Below are positions 45,501 through 53,300 of a DNA stretch of 53,388 bases, in pieces; the stretch's first letter is position 1, and each line of letters opens with the position of its first letter. The position numbers were made by a program, and so were the translations under genes. The DNA lies in contig JAZRRE010000008.1 in assembly GCA_045650505.1 (NCBI GenBank), positions 1 to 53,388 of the forward strand, in the 5' to 3' direction. The notes beneath the pieces were generated by a model. The model searched no databases. It was not told the DNA's origin and worked only from the letters and a program-made list of their open reading frames with translations. The stretch comes from RGIG1681 sp045650505 (lineage in GTDB: Bacteria > Bacillota > Clostridia > Christensenellales > UBA1242).

Positions 45501-47553
45501 GATTAGCATAAATTGGGTCATCAAGTTCGATGTGGAAATTATAATAATAAGTATCTTCATAAGTTCCAGCTGGATTTAAGAAAGATTCTGTGCTTCCCAT
45601 TCCATATAAGATATATGGTTCATCTGTTAACTTATAATATGTACCATTAATAAGAGCATAATTTCCATTAAGGTCTTTGTTTTCACTTTCATCACCATCT
45701 AATCTATTGTGTGTGATGCGATAAACATCAACTTCAACACCAGCATAAAAATCATAGAAATCATAAGCATAAAGTTGATTATTATAGGTCAAATCTTTAT
45801 AAAACTCATAAATCAAAATTTCATCTGTATATTTCCAAGTTGATTTATCATTTAAATCAAAACCACTGCTTAATTTTAAAGTTGCGGTTTTATCTTCTCT
45901 CTTTGCAATTCTTGCGTATTCTTGATTTAAGAATGTGAGAGTGTCAGTTGGGTCAAGTGGGTCATATAAAACGTAATAGATGTTTCCATACTTATCTGTT
46001 TTATATGGGTCTTGAACTGTTCTGTAATATGAGCCATTGATTTTTACACAATCCATGGTTCTAATTGGAGAATAAGCATTTGATTCAGGATAATATTCAC
46101 GATATCTAATTTGAGCGGCATCAAGTTCAATACCCTTCTTCAAATCATCAACGGTATATTTTCCAAAAGTATTATTTGATGCAAAGTGATAATACTCATA
46201 CATAATTAGTTGGTCCATTCTTGTCCATTCAGAAGGACTACTAACATCAAAATCTTCAGAAAGTTGAATGAAAACTTTTTCGTTTTGCCATTTAACAACA
46301 TTCAAATAATCATCATCTCTTTCCATTGTCTTATAGAGATAATCTGAATATTCACCAACACCAAGAAGTGCCATAATGGTTTCCATTGCATCAGAGATTG
46401 GTGTTGTAACTTCAAAACTTGATGAAAATTCCATTACATAAGAATCACTTGTTTTTCCATTACCATTGATATCACTTGCATCACGATAATTAATTTTAAG
46501 TGAAACATCACTAGGATTGAATACAACAGAATCAACATATTTCCAATCAATATTTTGGTCATCAATTGATTTCACTTGGAAACTAATTCTAGTTTTTTGA
46601 GCATAATCAATAAAGTCTGCCATAATTTGATATTGCTCTGCTGTACAAACAAAGTTTTCATAATAATCACCGTATTCGGTGCTATTTACAAGTTTGTTAT
46701 TTTCATATTTCACACTTTCAGCAAATGGAAGAGTTGTGTTCGTAACAATTGCTGAAGCTGTTTCTTTAAGTTTTGATTGAACGCTTCCTGAATTTATTTT
46801 CTTTATAAGAAGTTCGTTCTCATCAGGGTCATATTGATTTGGGTCATATGCTCTAATGATAATTGGAATTCTTCTTCCTTGTTGCGCGTAATAACGATAT
46901 TTATTCGAGTCATAAGTTGATGAAGCTAACAGCTGCGAAGCAACTGTCATTGTCGCCTCACCTTGCATAGCTCGAGAAAACGCTGCGAGAATGGAATTCA
47001 CACCGGTTAATATAAACATCATTGTCAAGGGCAACAAGAAGACGTATAACATCTTTTTGAACATACCCATAATAATAGGTTTCTTGTTGTTCCCTTCAGG
47101 GTCTGAAGACCCGCTTGTTGCGTGAGCATATTCTTGCTTAATCATTGCAACGATTGTAAATATAATTAAAAGTACAATCGCAACACCCATAAGAGCTTTA
47201 AAGGTGTTTGCTAAAATTGTAACAAAGCTAGTGGTTGAACCAGCAGAAACTGCTTTTGCATAGTCAACCATATCTTGAATTGTGGTGCCACGAAGTTCAT
47301 AAGAACCGTTTGGCATTTGAACTGTTTTAATACCAATAAATGAGTTTATCATATATTCGAATGCTTCCATAAGACCAAGCACGAATTTAATGATATCCCA
47401 AGAACGAGCAATAAGCCAGTTTAACAATCCACTAAATGCGTTTACAATAAATCTACCGATATAAGCAAAAACTATCATAATTGAGGATACAAAACTAGAG
47501 CCATGATTGCTGGCCGAAAATAATCCCGAGATAAATGAAAATAGTTTAATCAT
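36571..47553 (-). CDS. Giant VirB6/TrbL-like membrane protein with about 3,100-residue extracellular region
   Basis: A 3,660-residue protein. N-terminal membrane helices lie at about 24-48, 111-138 and 168-192, with a Lys-rich loop (138-167) predicted cytoplasmic. The predicted exported loop opens with SQLLASSTYDSNKYRYYAQ (206-224). Between about residues 320 and 2010 are some eleven degenerate modules of 105-240 residues, each with S..F ... [ST]W-x3-D-x-[IL] and usually a later G.YY.[VL] strand. A proline-rich linker lies near 1754. Residues 2010-3200 are non-repetitive. From about 3342 come four more membrane helices with TrbL-like RRVLDLILLILAGP and a W-containing loop, and the C-terminus is glycine/lysine-rich (KKPKAPKKPKAKKGGGKKKK). 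It lies between the VirB4 ATPase and the smaller paralogue. Channel or adhesion roles are inference. Confidence 0.8.
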   Translation of the reverse strand: MIKLFSFISGLFSASNHGSSFVSSIMIVFAYIGRFIVNAFSGLLNWLIARSWDIIKFVLGLMEAFEYMINSFIGIKTVQMPNGSYELRGTTIQDMVDYAKAVSAGSTTSFVTILANTFKALMGVAIVLLIIFTIVAMIKQEYAHATSGSSDPEGNNKKPIIMGMFKKMLYVFLLPLTMMFILTGVNSILAAFSRAMQGEATMTVASQLLASSTYDSNKYRYYAQQGRRIPIIIRAYDPNQYDPDENELLIKKINSGSVQSKLKETASAIVTNTTLPFAESVKYENNKLVNSTEYGDYYENFVCTAEQYQIMADFIDYAQKTRISFQVKSIDDQNIDWKYVDSVVFNPSDVSLKINYRDASDINGNGKTSDSYVMEFSSSFEVTTPISDAMETIMALLGVGEYSDYLYKTMERDDDYLNVVKWQNEKVFIQLSEDFDVSSPSEWTRMDQLIMYEYYHFASNNTFGKYTVDDLKKGIELDAAQIRYREYYPESNAYSPIRTMDCVKINGSYYRTVQDPYKTDKYGNIYYVLYDPLDPTDTLTFLNQEYARIAKREDKTATLKLSSGFDLNDKSTWKYTDEILIYEFYKDLTYNNQLYAYDFYDFYAGVEVDVYRITHNRLDGDESENKDLNGNYALINGTYYKLTDEPYILYGMGSTESFLNPAGTYEDTYYYNFHIELDDPIYANQYGISTDTASDLAANKFFIYDTEASQYTYTNVDADDSNLEKYSSFSLKLSENFTYQDVDTWTYKDYFIFYLYLNYTQIAGNLGLESLRISGVNGQVVKVGENYYFQVKYGKYNPGSGVKNLYLYIDMDKVSKISNFIINKTLNHTLLLQTNLRGDYVDLFVNAEENKLLETETELVEFKFSSKFEESYPANWTVLDYILYTFSKNGVINTVEEIKENGYHALLYKTAYDDPATGNVDETEQLYKFGSKTNASRRYLSLKGVRALKNIDGESLNFDTIYEFLNTKLIDYIAVLYKTNNSQLVTDDYGIIDNLYNELAEYVFDVENIINRILTTKGFKISGNTFDVYDNIAEVTYKSSAKFEDLSTWNNFDAVMYYLTGSIRSSYKGSVILHNSKQYFVYGDYAIEITNISGNPLKATFTEANTITSRESRISGTDTVLQYYKDNYSSYVFTASEIGKKITKYATSNFVYKKNSTTKTELDVVYEALTRTALANGSTTPFEAYSDGNRVYLKIDGKDLTNSAVNKTYYVAVGTDYNNYISALIGGTLNITNTAKIATNVGSYVAFNNTINSETNFSTANYTKLDSLIYTDLNSTNKATLNVYRFDGTDYVFTGNSYIRYNAATIAQRIESFDTITLGADDENIKNLYNNYYKRYVKTDVQNITFEENPTTFKFTRTGDLNITKVSPLAIILSSLGVFNLNINDISILGHIGTTSKFTYFHYNGIVNGETIDVYIDITNIGEGYFESGNTDTKYLRDVASSKYEMMLNYIYIKDSTLATDYTPVFNNSIKAIYESYDKKAVNYKTSISGLSSFNLSNAATWNYLNILYHSLSGESSISGSQTIYLDALGNRYIQVTDGVKTYYIKVGTNVGYTAALTTSFTSTTVSYNLKNYDNSYSPIGIIAYKLMGVETGSIRYITVDSAIDLEFYFIVDDSGSSANTVYGLGDATIKNGITNGYYTYNFQGDEGVADWTLFDTIIAITKNSSAQYVIRSNIHIYGNSAYVIVNGRYLNLSKLGLLTTAEVNTIYNKINLPADTGGTITDRTQKLSSYFNSNTDGYEALIYSDDEPVSIPEPGDTPPPANNDVELGFSEGFKLDDYDTWQLSDYILFYMFYKYPEYFRYDPDNAIENFNDLTAQGYVPGKYWKFIDEDEFGNTEYKEIYFIGVKPRNNQTILAVDAEIFQLCYSRQLVGLGRDDAFAMGVGPVTFEISSDPTGVVPGIAGYPDITVLNDISLPKNVAMNSNDFIFDNYYYFTLSNYSVIDALQNVSSVTISKIKKGNATTTKAINIALSSGFDINNRSTWTWLDFIIVYEYSNTAVRHNYFEGVEFKDLRIESYLPIFEEPNEAVIEINGNYYNLLNIGYTDNDESVFNETDISRIRASKTLKTAVGSVSTVNNLVSLGSDKSFNIKTLYESTDYYVSMSNVNTLDYSKTPESILFSKNDVVTFMTQNTNIIQQYNINIKQLNCGDNYVITNIVRQVNWPQKLMNDMQVIYPDLNWATLIATDGWLDMLGEFTSAQSSGEFVTEGNSANITAAGLVLSEFFVSVAKENTDVAVDRAYEYTPVFDENVIRSLMLSMLGEEEYNDLSMQGTVFIEMFNNMFLPVLEDIALERGEKIVDGQVDSFYVSIYKAYLSTLLLGSDMGEYFYKIATRVYSQYTILDALASASGDYAAYLDYIKSLGSEDGGSVTAFKYSSFHELCVYENSFTGNSNPTFTFNFEKTLKGLYGENVTYSSLSSTYDISMISSADRNKVVDSAGAKKVLGNANNFSKVVKELNKKYEQIYLKGGRVSDLNTDGYYCFMLDAYWSIRQTLDQENKSNPIYLDIYYEYITGEMKRWIYSDTVSTDAASGYIPDYNDYIKQRTKTKKSVTKAALGIYIPDLDQIDMEEEGSLWDKLKDLVSDAMITSWNVLEDTFSFSGSQFTDAKRAYHNIIYKSSLLAKNDLTEIKEILNASESGNSSLKYKNLVGYNKYENVDAWQRLNSIYNDISVLSTALKEVMKLNPGEYYVVDGINIGYKDPQYKDGRFSKAYTELLDLYDALGNYLSSQRTLDIINKTCITFTLAQFGKNYVTDGYTFSFENRSYTMKSTASPERLAEYVYGGSFLAKYGVPASYTNSEYNGFVESYRVYDSSTKSLKTKLNVWTELRTFASELANYTSRLYYLSNMNDLSNNVGDGILLTDLVNDGEYGASNGLKTLEHIIINYLIDSDLSADTLLRLTFGDTVQTLDNLGCAINDVYALAHYLEGTNYKLDDNGRVALGSSSCPIIIIGGTEYEMTSAFKRQAIKKYLDLVADDAFYSAEGYYNDGTDFKSARIHKIFKKTISYLIVTEEEGESVSENAVNLDDINFKQFRQILMQALSDYQKNPTESDLENQNRYITLFYLVNAQFNHTYHNGTKIIDAGTSISTLYLKNVSGVMNHTFTNSLGEVANAPIYSSFDTDVATKDIVLHLAGVENRPIEELVGLEYDNLYDRNGNYDEETGDVFVLTTYDEAEGKYYPIMGRSDKTQITGDNKVWDYIRDYGIDFKTKYYHTDNAYPIIAKGVIDAVGYPTAIKMVDNEIIYYRTSITTSGSLSEDALARTRKSAEVTTVGYTKYVDLSYAKPKSADSMAMFAGSTSMEYAIKAGYDAKFIQIEDAYTVSDPDNFDSIMVLDKFSAFYTLEIKQYFMFMLGFATLIPILFKATAQVLRRVLDLILLILAGPVVISTMAINPDQSGKGNKIFDTWKNNLSDTLLHVFGYMIAFNIYYILVSTVMGMNFVSDATMQALGRVGGLTSILSASSINSLITYVYVVAAAGTIETSADLLVNIVTCGKSSKAFSTNMSGEVFADIKKMVTEVREIYDAVSGIASGQALTQLKDFAMQSAKNFIPGGQMVAGMIQKGQNLATDIKAKGLEKSAIANGMSPEVAKKMSKQFANTEKGQREQKRQNSANNANKFLKTTLGTGPMFEEPKSSGGGGGGAAKKPKAPKKPKAKKGGGKKKK

Positions 47554-47573
47554 AGTCTAGTTTTTTCTCCTTT

Positions 47574-50261
47574 CTAAACTTTTATGTCATCACGTAATTT
47601 TTCAAACAAGTTACGAATTCTATCATTCACCAATACATCTACGTTTGTTCTTGAATAAGTTGAAGTCATCAAGAACGCACGTCCTCTTGGGTTTGATGTG
47701 ATTGTATCTTGTTCTTTTTCATTAATCTTACCTGCTTTTTCATAAAGAATAACAAGGTCATTCATATCTTGAGGAGCAAGCGCGAAAATGAGTGAGTATT
47801 GGCACGCATTGATAATCGCAGTTGATTTTCTAGCGATTTCAGGCGAACCGGTAAAGTCTTTAATGTTTTGTGTAATAACGATTTGCGAACCAGCATACTT
47901 ACGAATACGTTTAGCCATCTGCTGCATGAAGTCAAGAGCAACGGTTTGTTTAGGGTCGATAAATACGTGGGCTTCGTCGATAACTACAATAATCTTACGA
48001 GTTGTATGATATTTAGCATTGTAGTCTTTGTTATTAATAACTTCGTTGTTAAGCCATCTCATAATAAGAAGCATTTGCGCGTTAGCAACGGCACCTGCGT
48101 TGTTAGCGAGAAGTGATTGGAAGTTAAACACGATAAAGTTTTCTGCTGAAGAAATTGTTGAAGGACCGTTCCAAAGTTGGGCGTTTCTACCACCTTCAGC
48201 GAACTTGTTTAAATAGATTTTTAAAATCTTATAGTTGTTTCTGTTATAATCATCAGTTGCGTTATCATGCTTTTCACAAATATAGTTATATAAGTCTTGC
48301 ATGATTGGAAATTGTTCAGGTTTAACCTTTTCAATTTGTGTTTGGTTGTTGATACCGAATTTTGCATAAAGCTCTTTAAGCGCTTCATTCAAAAGTTCCA
48401 TACCGTCCATTGTGATACCTTCAAGAATCATACCGAAGAAAGTTTCAAGGAACTGCATGTGCATCGCAAGAGCAACGTTTCCGCCGCCGCTGTCTTCGTC
48501 ATCTTGAGAAGCATTTGGTTGAAGTGGATTGATTCTACCCTCTCTCGCAGAACCAACGTCGATAACTTTACCATACATATTTCTAGCAATAATATCGTAT
48601 TCTTTTTCAGGGTCAAGAATAAAGATTTTACTGTTATCAGCTGCAAGGTTTGCAAGGATTGACTTGGTACAGAATGACTTTCCGCAACCAGATTTACCCA
48701 TAATAACCATGTTTGAATTGATTCTTTCTTTGTCTCTTTGGAAGAAATCAATAAATACAGGTTCACTGTTCATACCAAGATAGAAGCCTTTAGGGTCTTG
48801 AACTGCATCTGAAACAAATGGGAAAATTGCAGCAAGTGATGATGAGTTAATACCTCTTTCAAAACGATTAATTGTCATACGTCTTGAAATGTTACAGTTT
48901 GTGAAAGCCTCTTTTTGTTTTCCAAAAAGGTCATAAGCTCTAAAACCGGCTCTCATAATTTGAGTTTTAAAAGCTTTCTTTTGCTCATTTTCAATCATCA
49001 TATAGATATTTGTATCAAGCAAAACTTCGGAACCTTGTTTAATTGTTTGAATAAGCTCTGTAAGAGTTTCAAGGTGAGTTTGGAATTCAAGAACTGATGA
49101 TGCCTTACGGCTACCTTCTGATGCTTGGATTCTAACGTCCATGATAGCTTTATCAAGTCGCTTTTCAGATTCAGCTTGTTCAACAGGTTTAAATTTTACA
49201 CAAATTTTAGCACCTGGAATTGAGAAGAATGTTCTTCCCCAAGCATTTGGAACTGCAAGTGGATATTCTGAAAGCTCATAGAACGCATAAGCGTTTCCAT
49301 CAATAGTACAAGATTTAATACCAAAAGAAACTTTTTCTGGAGCAATCCATTCCATCAAGTCCTTTGGGTCAATGTTTTTAACTTCTCTTTCGTCAAAGTT
49401 TGTTGTGTAATAACTTTTCAAAAAGATAGCTGTTTGTTTTCTGTCTAAAATTTTTGGTTCTAATGCACCACCTGAACCACTTTCAATGGTACTTGATGCA
49501 AAGTTAATAAGTTGAAGCAATCCCTTGATTGTTTTACTATAGAACGCAATATATAAATGGTCTTTAAAGAATGGGAATTCACTATCTACGTTCATAGATT
49601 CAAGGTTTTTAATACGAGCTTCAGCAATTTCAAGTCTAGGTCTAGCTTCGTTAATGTTTGTTGAACCATTACGAACTGAATCCAAAATTTCCTCTCTCTT
49701 TTTGCATTCGTTGTCGATATAGTGGTCAAAAACCATTGGACGTTGCAATTTATATAACGCACCTAAATCTTCAGCTGAAATAGTTTTGAAAGCACTTTCT
49801 AATGTTTCAATATAAGAGTTTTGCCTTTGTTCTGAAAGCATATGGAACTGAATTGAATTGATTTCAAGTGCAGCACCAAAATACTCTTTATAGTCAATGA
49901 TACCAATCATATGCTTTTCATCGTATTCTTGCTCTAAAATTCCAACATAAGGAAGCAATTGTTTTACATTGTTTTTTGAATTGCCTTTCATCTTTTTATA
50001 TGTGTTTATACCAAACCAGAATTTAAGCAAATCTCCTAATTGTTTATAAAGCCTAACTTCAGGTTCAAAACTCATAAACAATGCAACTGTGATAAAGATA
50101 ATAACACCAGAAATAACGAGTTTTGGAACTAAACTAAACGATGTGGTCATTGCAAGAGCCACAAGAATTAAAGCAAATAAAACTACGAAAATATCTGAAA
50201 AGTTAAGACCTTTAAAAAATTGAACTTTAACCTTCGTTGATTTTGGAATACTTCTTGCCAT
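47574..50261 (-). CDS. PrgI-VirB4 fusion: type IV secretion/conjugation ATPase
   Basis: An 895-residue protein. An N-terminal PrgI-like domain with two transmembrane helices (about 23-43 and 47-65, followed by EPEVRLYKQLGDLLKFWFG) is fused to a VirB4/TraE-type ATPase. Walker A MGKSGCGKS lies near residue 524 and is followed by FILDPEKEYDII. Walker B IVVIDEAHVF is near 762, and the QNIKDFTGSPEIARKS motif is near 798. Such ATPases power DNA or protein transfer through type IV systems, and PrgI is normally a separate small subunit in Gram-positive conjugation. TTG at 50267 is an alternative start, spaced five bases from GAGGAG; the ATG at 50261 is eleven bases away. First gene of a three-gene operon. 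Confidence 0.9.
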   Translation of the reverse strand: MARSIPKSTKVKVQFFKGLNFSDIFVVLFALILVALAMTTSFSLVPKLVISGVIIFITVALFMSFEPEVRLYKQLGDLLKFWFGINTYKKMKGNSKNNVKQLLPYVGILEQEYDEKHMIGIIDYKEYFGAALEINSIQFHMLSEQRQNSYIETLESAFKTISAEDLGALYKLQRPMVFDHYIDNECKKREEILDSVRNGSTNINEARPRLEIAEARIKNLESMNVDSEFPFFKDHLYIAFYSKTIKGLLQLINFASSTIESGSGGALEPKILDRKQTAIFLKSYYTTNFDEREVKNIDPKDLMEWIAPEKVSFGIKSCTIDGNAYAFYELSEYPLAVPNAWGRTFFSIPGAKICVKFKPVEQAESEKRLDKAIMDVRIQASEGSRKASSVLEFQTHLETLTELIQTIKQGSEVLLDTNIYMMIENEQKKAFKTQIMRAGFRAYDLFGKQKEAFTNCNISRRMTINRFERGINSSSLAAIFPFVSDAVQDPKGFYLGMNSEPVFIDFFQRDKERINSNMVIMGKSGCGKSFCTKSILANLAADNSKIFILDPEKEYDIIARNMYGKVIDVGSAREGRINPLQPNASQDDEDSGGGNVALAMHMQFLETFFGMILEGITMDGMELLNEALKELYAKFGINNQTQIEKVKPEQFPIMQDLYNYICEKHDNATDDYNRNNYKILKIYLNKFAEGGRNAQLWNGPSTISSAENFIVFNFQSLLANNAGAVANAQMLLIMRWLNNEVINNKDYNAKYHTTRKIIVVIDEAHVFIDPKQTVALDFMQQMAKRIRKYAGSQIVITQNIKDFTGSPEIARKSTAIINACQYSLIFALAPQDMNDLVILYEKAGKINEKEQDTITSNPRGRAFLMTSTYSRTNVDVLVNDRIRNLFEKLRDDIKV

Positions 50262-50284
50262 AATCAAATTTTCTCCTCATATAT

Positions 50285-50313
50285 AGTATATAACATACAA
50301 AAAAATCTAGCAA
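50285..50313 (-). promoter_or_regulatory. Promoter of the VirB4 operon
   Basis: The -35 TTGCTA (50308-50313), 17 bp, and -10 TATACT (50285-50290), about 24 bases upstream of the ATPase start. Confidence 0.7.
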
Positions 50314-50316
50314 ATC

Positions 50317-50357
50317 AATAACCACTTTTGCCACAAAAAAGTGGCAAAAGTTTATTG
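50317..50357 (-). terminator. Hairpin between the right-edge gene and the VirB4 operon, probable terminator
   Basis: A perfect 11-bp stem ACTTTTGCCAC (50324-50334), six-base loop and GTGGCAAAAGT (50341-50351) is extended by outer CAATA/TATTG pairs. On the minus strand a T run appears about 12 bases further on, so termination may be incomplete. Confidence 0.65.
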
Positions 50358-50368
50358 ATTTTTAACGT

Positions 50369-53300
50369 TTATTTTCTTAAACTAATAGACTTTATATCAA
50401 TGCCCATATCTTTCATTCTTCTCTCTAAATCTTGGTTAGATTCGTCGAATTTTCTAACGTATCCTTCAATCTCTGTGAGAAGTTTTGTATCGGCTTTATC
50501 GCCTTGTGCCTTGATGCGAGCAATTTGTCTTGAAAGTTCTTCTTTAACTTCTTTGGTGTACTTCATATTTCTTCCAAAGTCTGCGGTGAACTTTCTCTTC
50601 ATGCCTTCAACATAACTCTTAAGTTCAGCGTTTCCTTTAACAACAGAACCTAATCCTTGAATGTCTTGTTTGTATTGACTGATGTATTTATTAACAAGCA
50701 TTTGAATTTGTTTAGCATCTTGAGTTCCTTTAACAACTTCTGTGCCCTTTGTTGTCTTGAATACATATCTGTCAAGTACACTTGTTGAGTTATTGTAAGC
50801 AAGAACTCTTGTGTTAGCTTTAGCTTCTTTGATTTGTGTTGAAGCAAATGCTTGCTCATAATCTCTCTTTCTCTTTTGAGCATTCTTCATAAGAGTATCA
50901 AGTGTTTTAAGTTTTACTTTAGAAACATTAATTGCTTTTTCAATTCTAATAATTTCATTAAGGTTCTTTGGTGTCTTTGGCATTGTTTGCATCTTGCGAA
51001 GCATTGCAGTTAAATCATCAAGATTTGTCTTTTCAAGTTTATGTTTCTCTGTTGATGAATTAGCTTCACGAACAAGAGTTTGATATACAGGGTTGCTTTG
51101 AGTCTTCATTGCACCAGACATTGTTGCTGAATGTCTTGAATGGTCAATTTCAGACCTATGAACTCTTCTACCATTAAGTTTTTCAAGATTGTGCTTTTCA
51201 GCAGCGTAAACACTGTCATTATGAACAACTTTAAGTGCTTTATCGAGTTTTGCTCTAAAGTATTGTTCAAGTTTGTTCTTTTTAGCTTCTTCAGAAAGAG
51301 TGTTAAGTTTTGGATTCTTTCTCATAAATTCTGTGAAGTGAACACCAGCTAAACGTTGTGTTAAGCTATCGTAACTTACGTGACCTCTTTGGTCTTTAAT
51401 GAGTTTCAAAAGTCTTGAAAGTTCATCAGCTTGTTGTTTATGAAGAGCAGCTTCAGCTCGAGTTGTTGCACCTGTCATTGTCTTACCAATAAACATATTG
51501 TTTATAGCTTGAGAAGCAGGAATCTTACCATCCATGGTAATTCTGCGTTTACACTTGCTTAACTCTTGTGCCAAGCCTTCCATAATCTTACGTTGTTGAA
51601 CGGCAATTGGACTCTTGTCAAGGGTTCCAAGACCGAGAGCATTTCTGCCAAGACCTTTAAGACCTGAAGCATATTTATCATAAATCTTTTGAGCATAAGG
51701 ACCAAATTTCTTGAATTCTTCTTTAAATGCTTTTGCAAATTCTGCACTTGAGCCTTTAAATGTGCTACTAAATTTAATAAATTCATTCATCATGTTATTG
51801 ATGTTGATAGTTTCATTTTGAATTTGTAATACTTCTGCATTAGACCTAGTTCCCTTTGACACTTGTCTAGTACGAGAACCAAGACCTGTTTGAGGAATAG
51901 CGTTTTGAATATCTCTGTATCTGAATGAACCATCTCTGAATCTTGCAGCTTCAGGAGACATTCCTCTTGATACCATATATGAACTAACACTAACTTTATT
52001 ATCTTTAGCAACCTTTTTAGCAAGTACTCTATTGATTCTAGCAAGTTGAGCATTAATTGCATCTTCACGCTTTCTTCTTTCTTTTTCTTTTTGTTGTGCG
52101 TTAAGCATTTGATATTGAATAGCAGTCTTGATTTTATAACGCTTAATCATATCAAAGTAACGTTTTCTGCTCATAAATGTACGAGCAAATTTTTCGAAAT
52201 CATCACCATAATCTCTTTCTCTGTTACGCATTGCCGCTGTAGCTCTAAATCTATCAGCAATTGCACGTGCTTCATTGAAGTCATGAAGATGTCTTTCTTT
52301 TCTACTCTTTGATGGAGCACCATCATAACCAAGTGTTCCTGGAATATCAACAGGTTTTCCAGCTCGTTCTGCACGTTCCATATTCTTAACAAAACTTGCA
52401 AGTGCTGGGTCTGTGAATGCTTGTCGTTTAAGTTTATCTTGTGCCAAATCAAATTTATTTTGTTCATCAGCTGACATATTTACATAATTTGCTGGCTTAT
52501 TAATATAAATCTTTTGTGATTCATAAATTTCAATTTGTTTTTGTTTTTGTTCACGAGTAAGAGTTGTATCTCTCTTAATTGATTGAATCTTGTGTTCAAG
52601 AACTTTATTCCAATTCACATATTGTGTACACATTTTTGGAAGTGATTTAGCAGTCTTGAAGATAACTGCGTTATAACCAACAACAGCACCTTTTGCAATA
52701 CCGATACCAGCTTTAGCAAGTCCTGATTCGCTCCAATGACGTTTGCCCATACTGTCTTTAGCACCACCAACAAATGTTCTTGTGAATCCTTTAGCTGAAC
52801 CAACAAATGGAGAAGCCATACCAATTCCAGCACCTTTAAGACCAGCAACTAAACCTTTAGCAAGATATGATTGTGTAAATCCTTCTCTCTGTCCTTCACC
52901 AGCCATTCTTGCAAATTTTGCAACAGATGCGTTAAGAGCATCATTGTTGCCAGAAAGCTTTCTAGCATCAGCAACTGTGAGTTTGCTGTATTTATCTAAA
53001 AGAGCCTTGTAAGCAGCTGAATCTTTCTTAACTTCATCAAGTTTATCTGAACCGCCAACCATAGCAGCTAAAATTGCATCTTTGGTTGCATCATCAATCA
53101 AGCCTTTCTTCTTGCCAGAAGTGAATTTATCAAGTGTCATACCTTCAATCTTTTCTCTATCTTTATGAGACATTGAACCATAATATTGTCTACCAGCATA
53201 AGTTGCAGTGATTTTAGCAATATAATCTCTCTCTGATAAGTCACCTAATTCTTTCTTCTTAACACCACTATTTGTATCAAATCTTACATATCCATATTTA

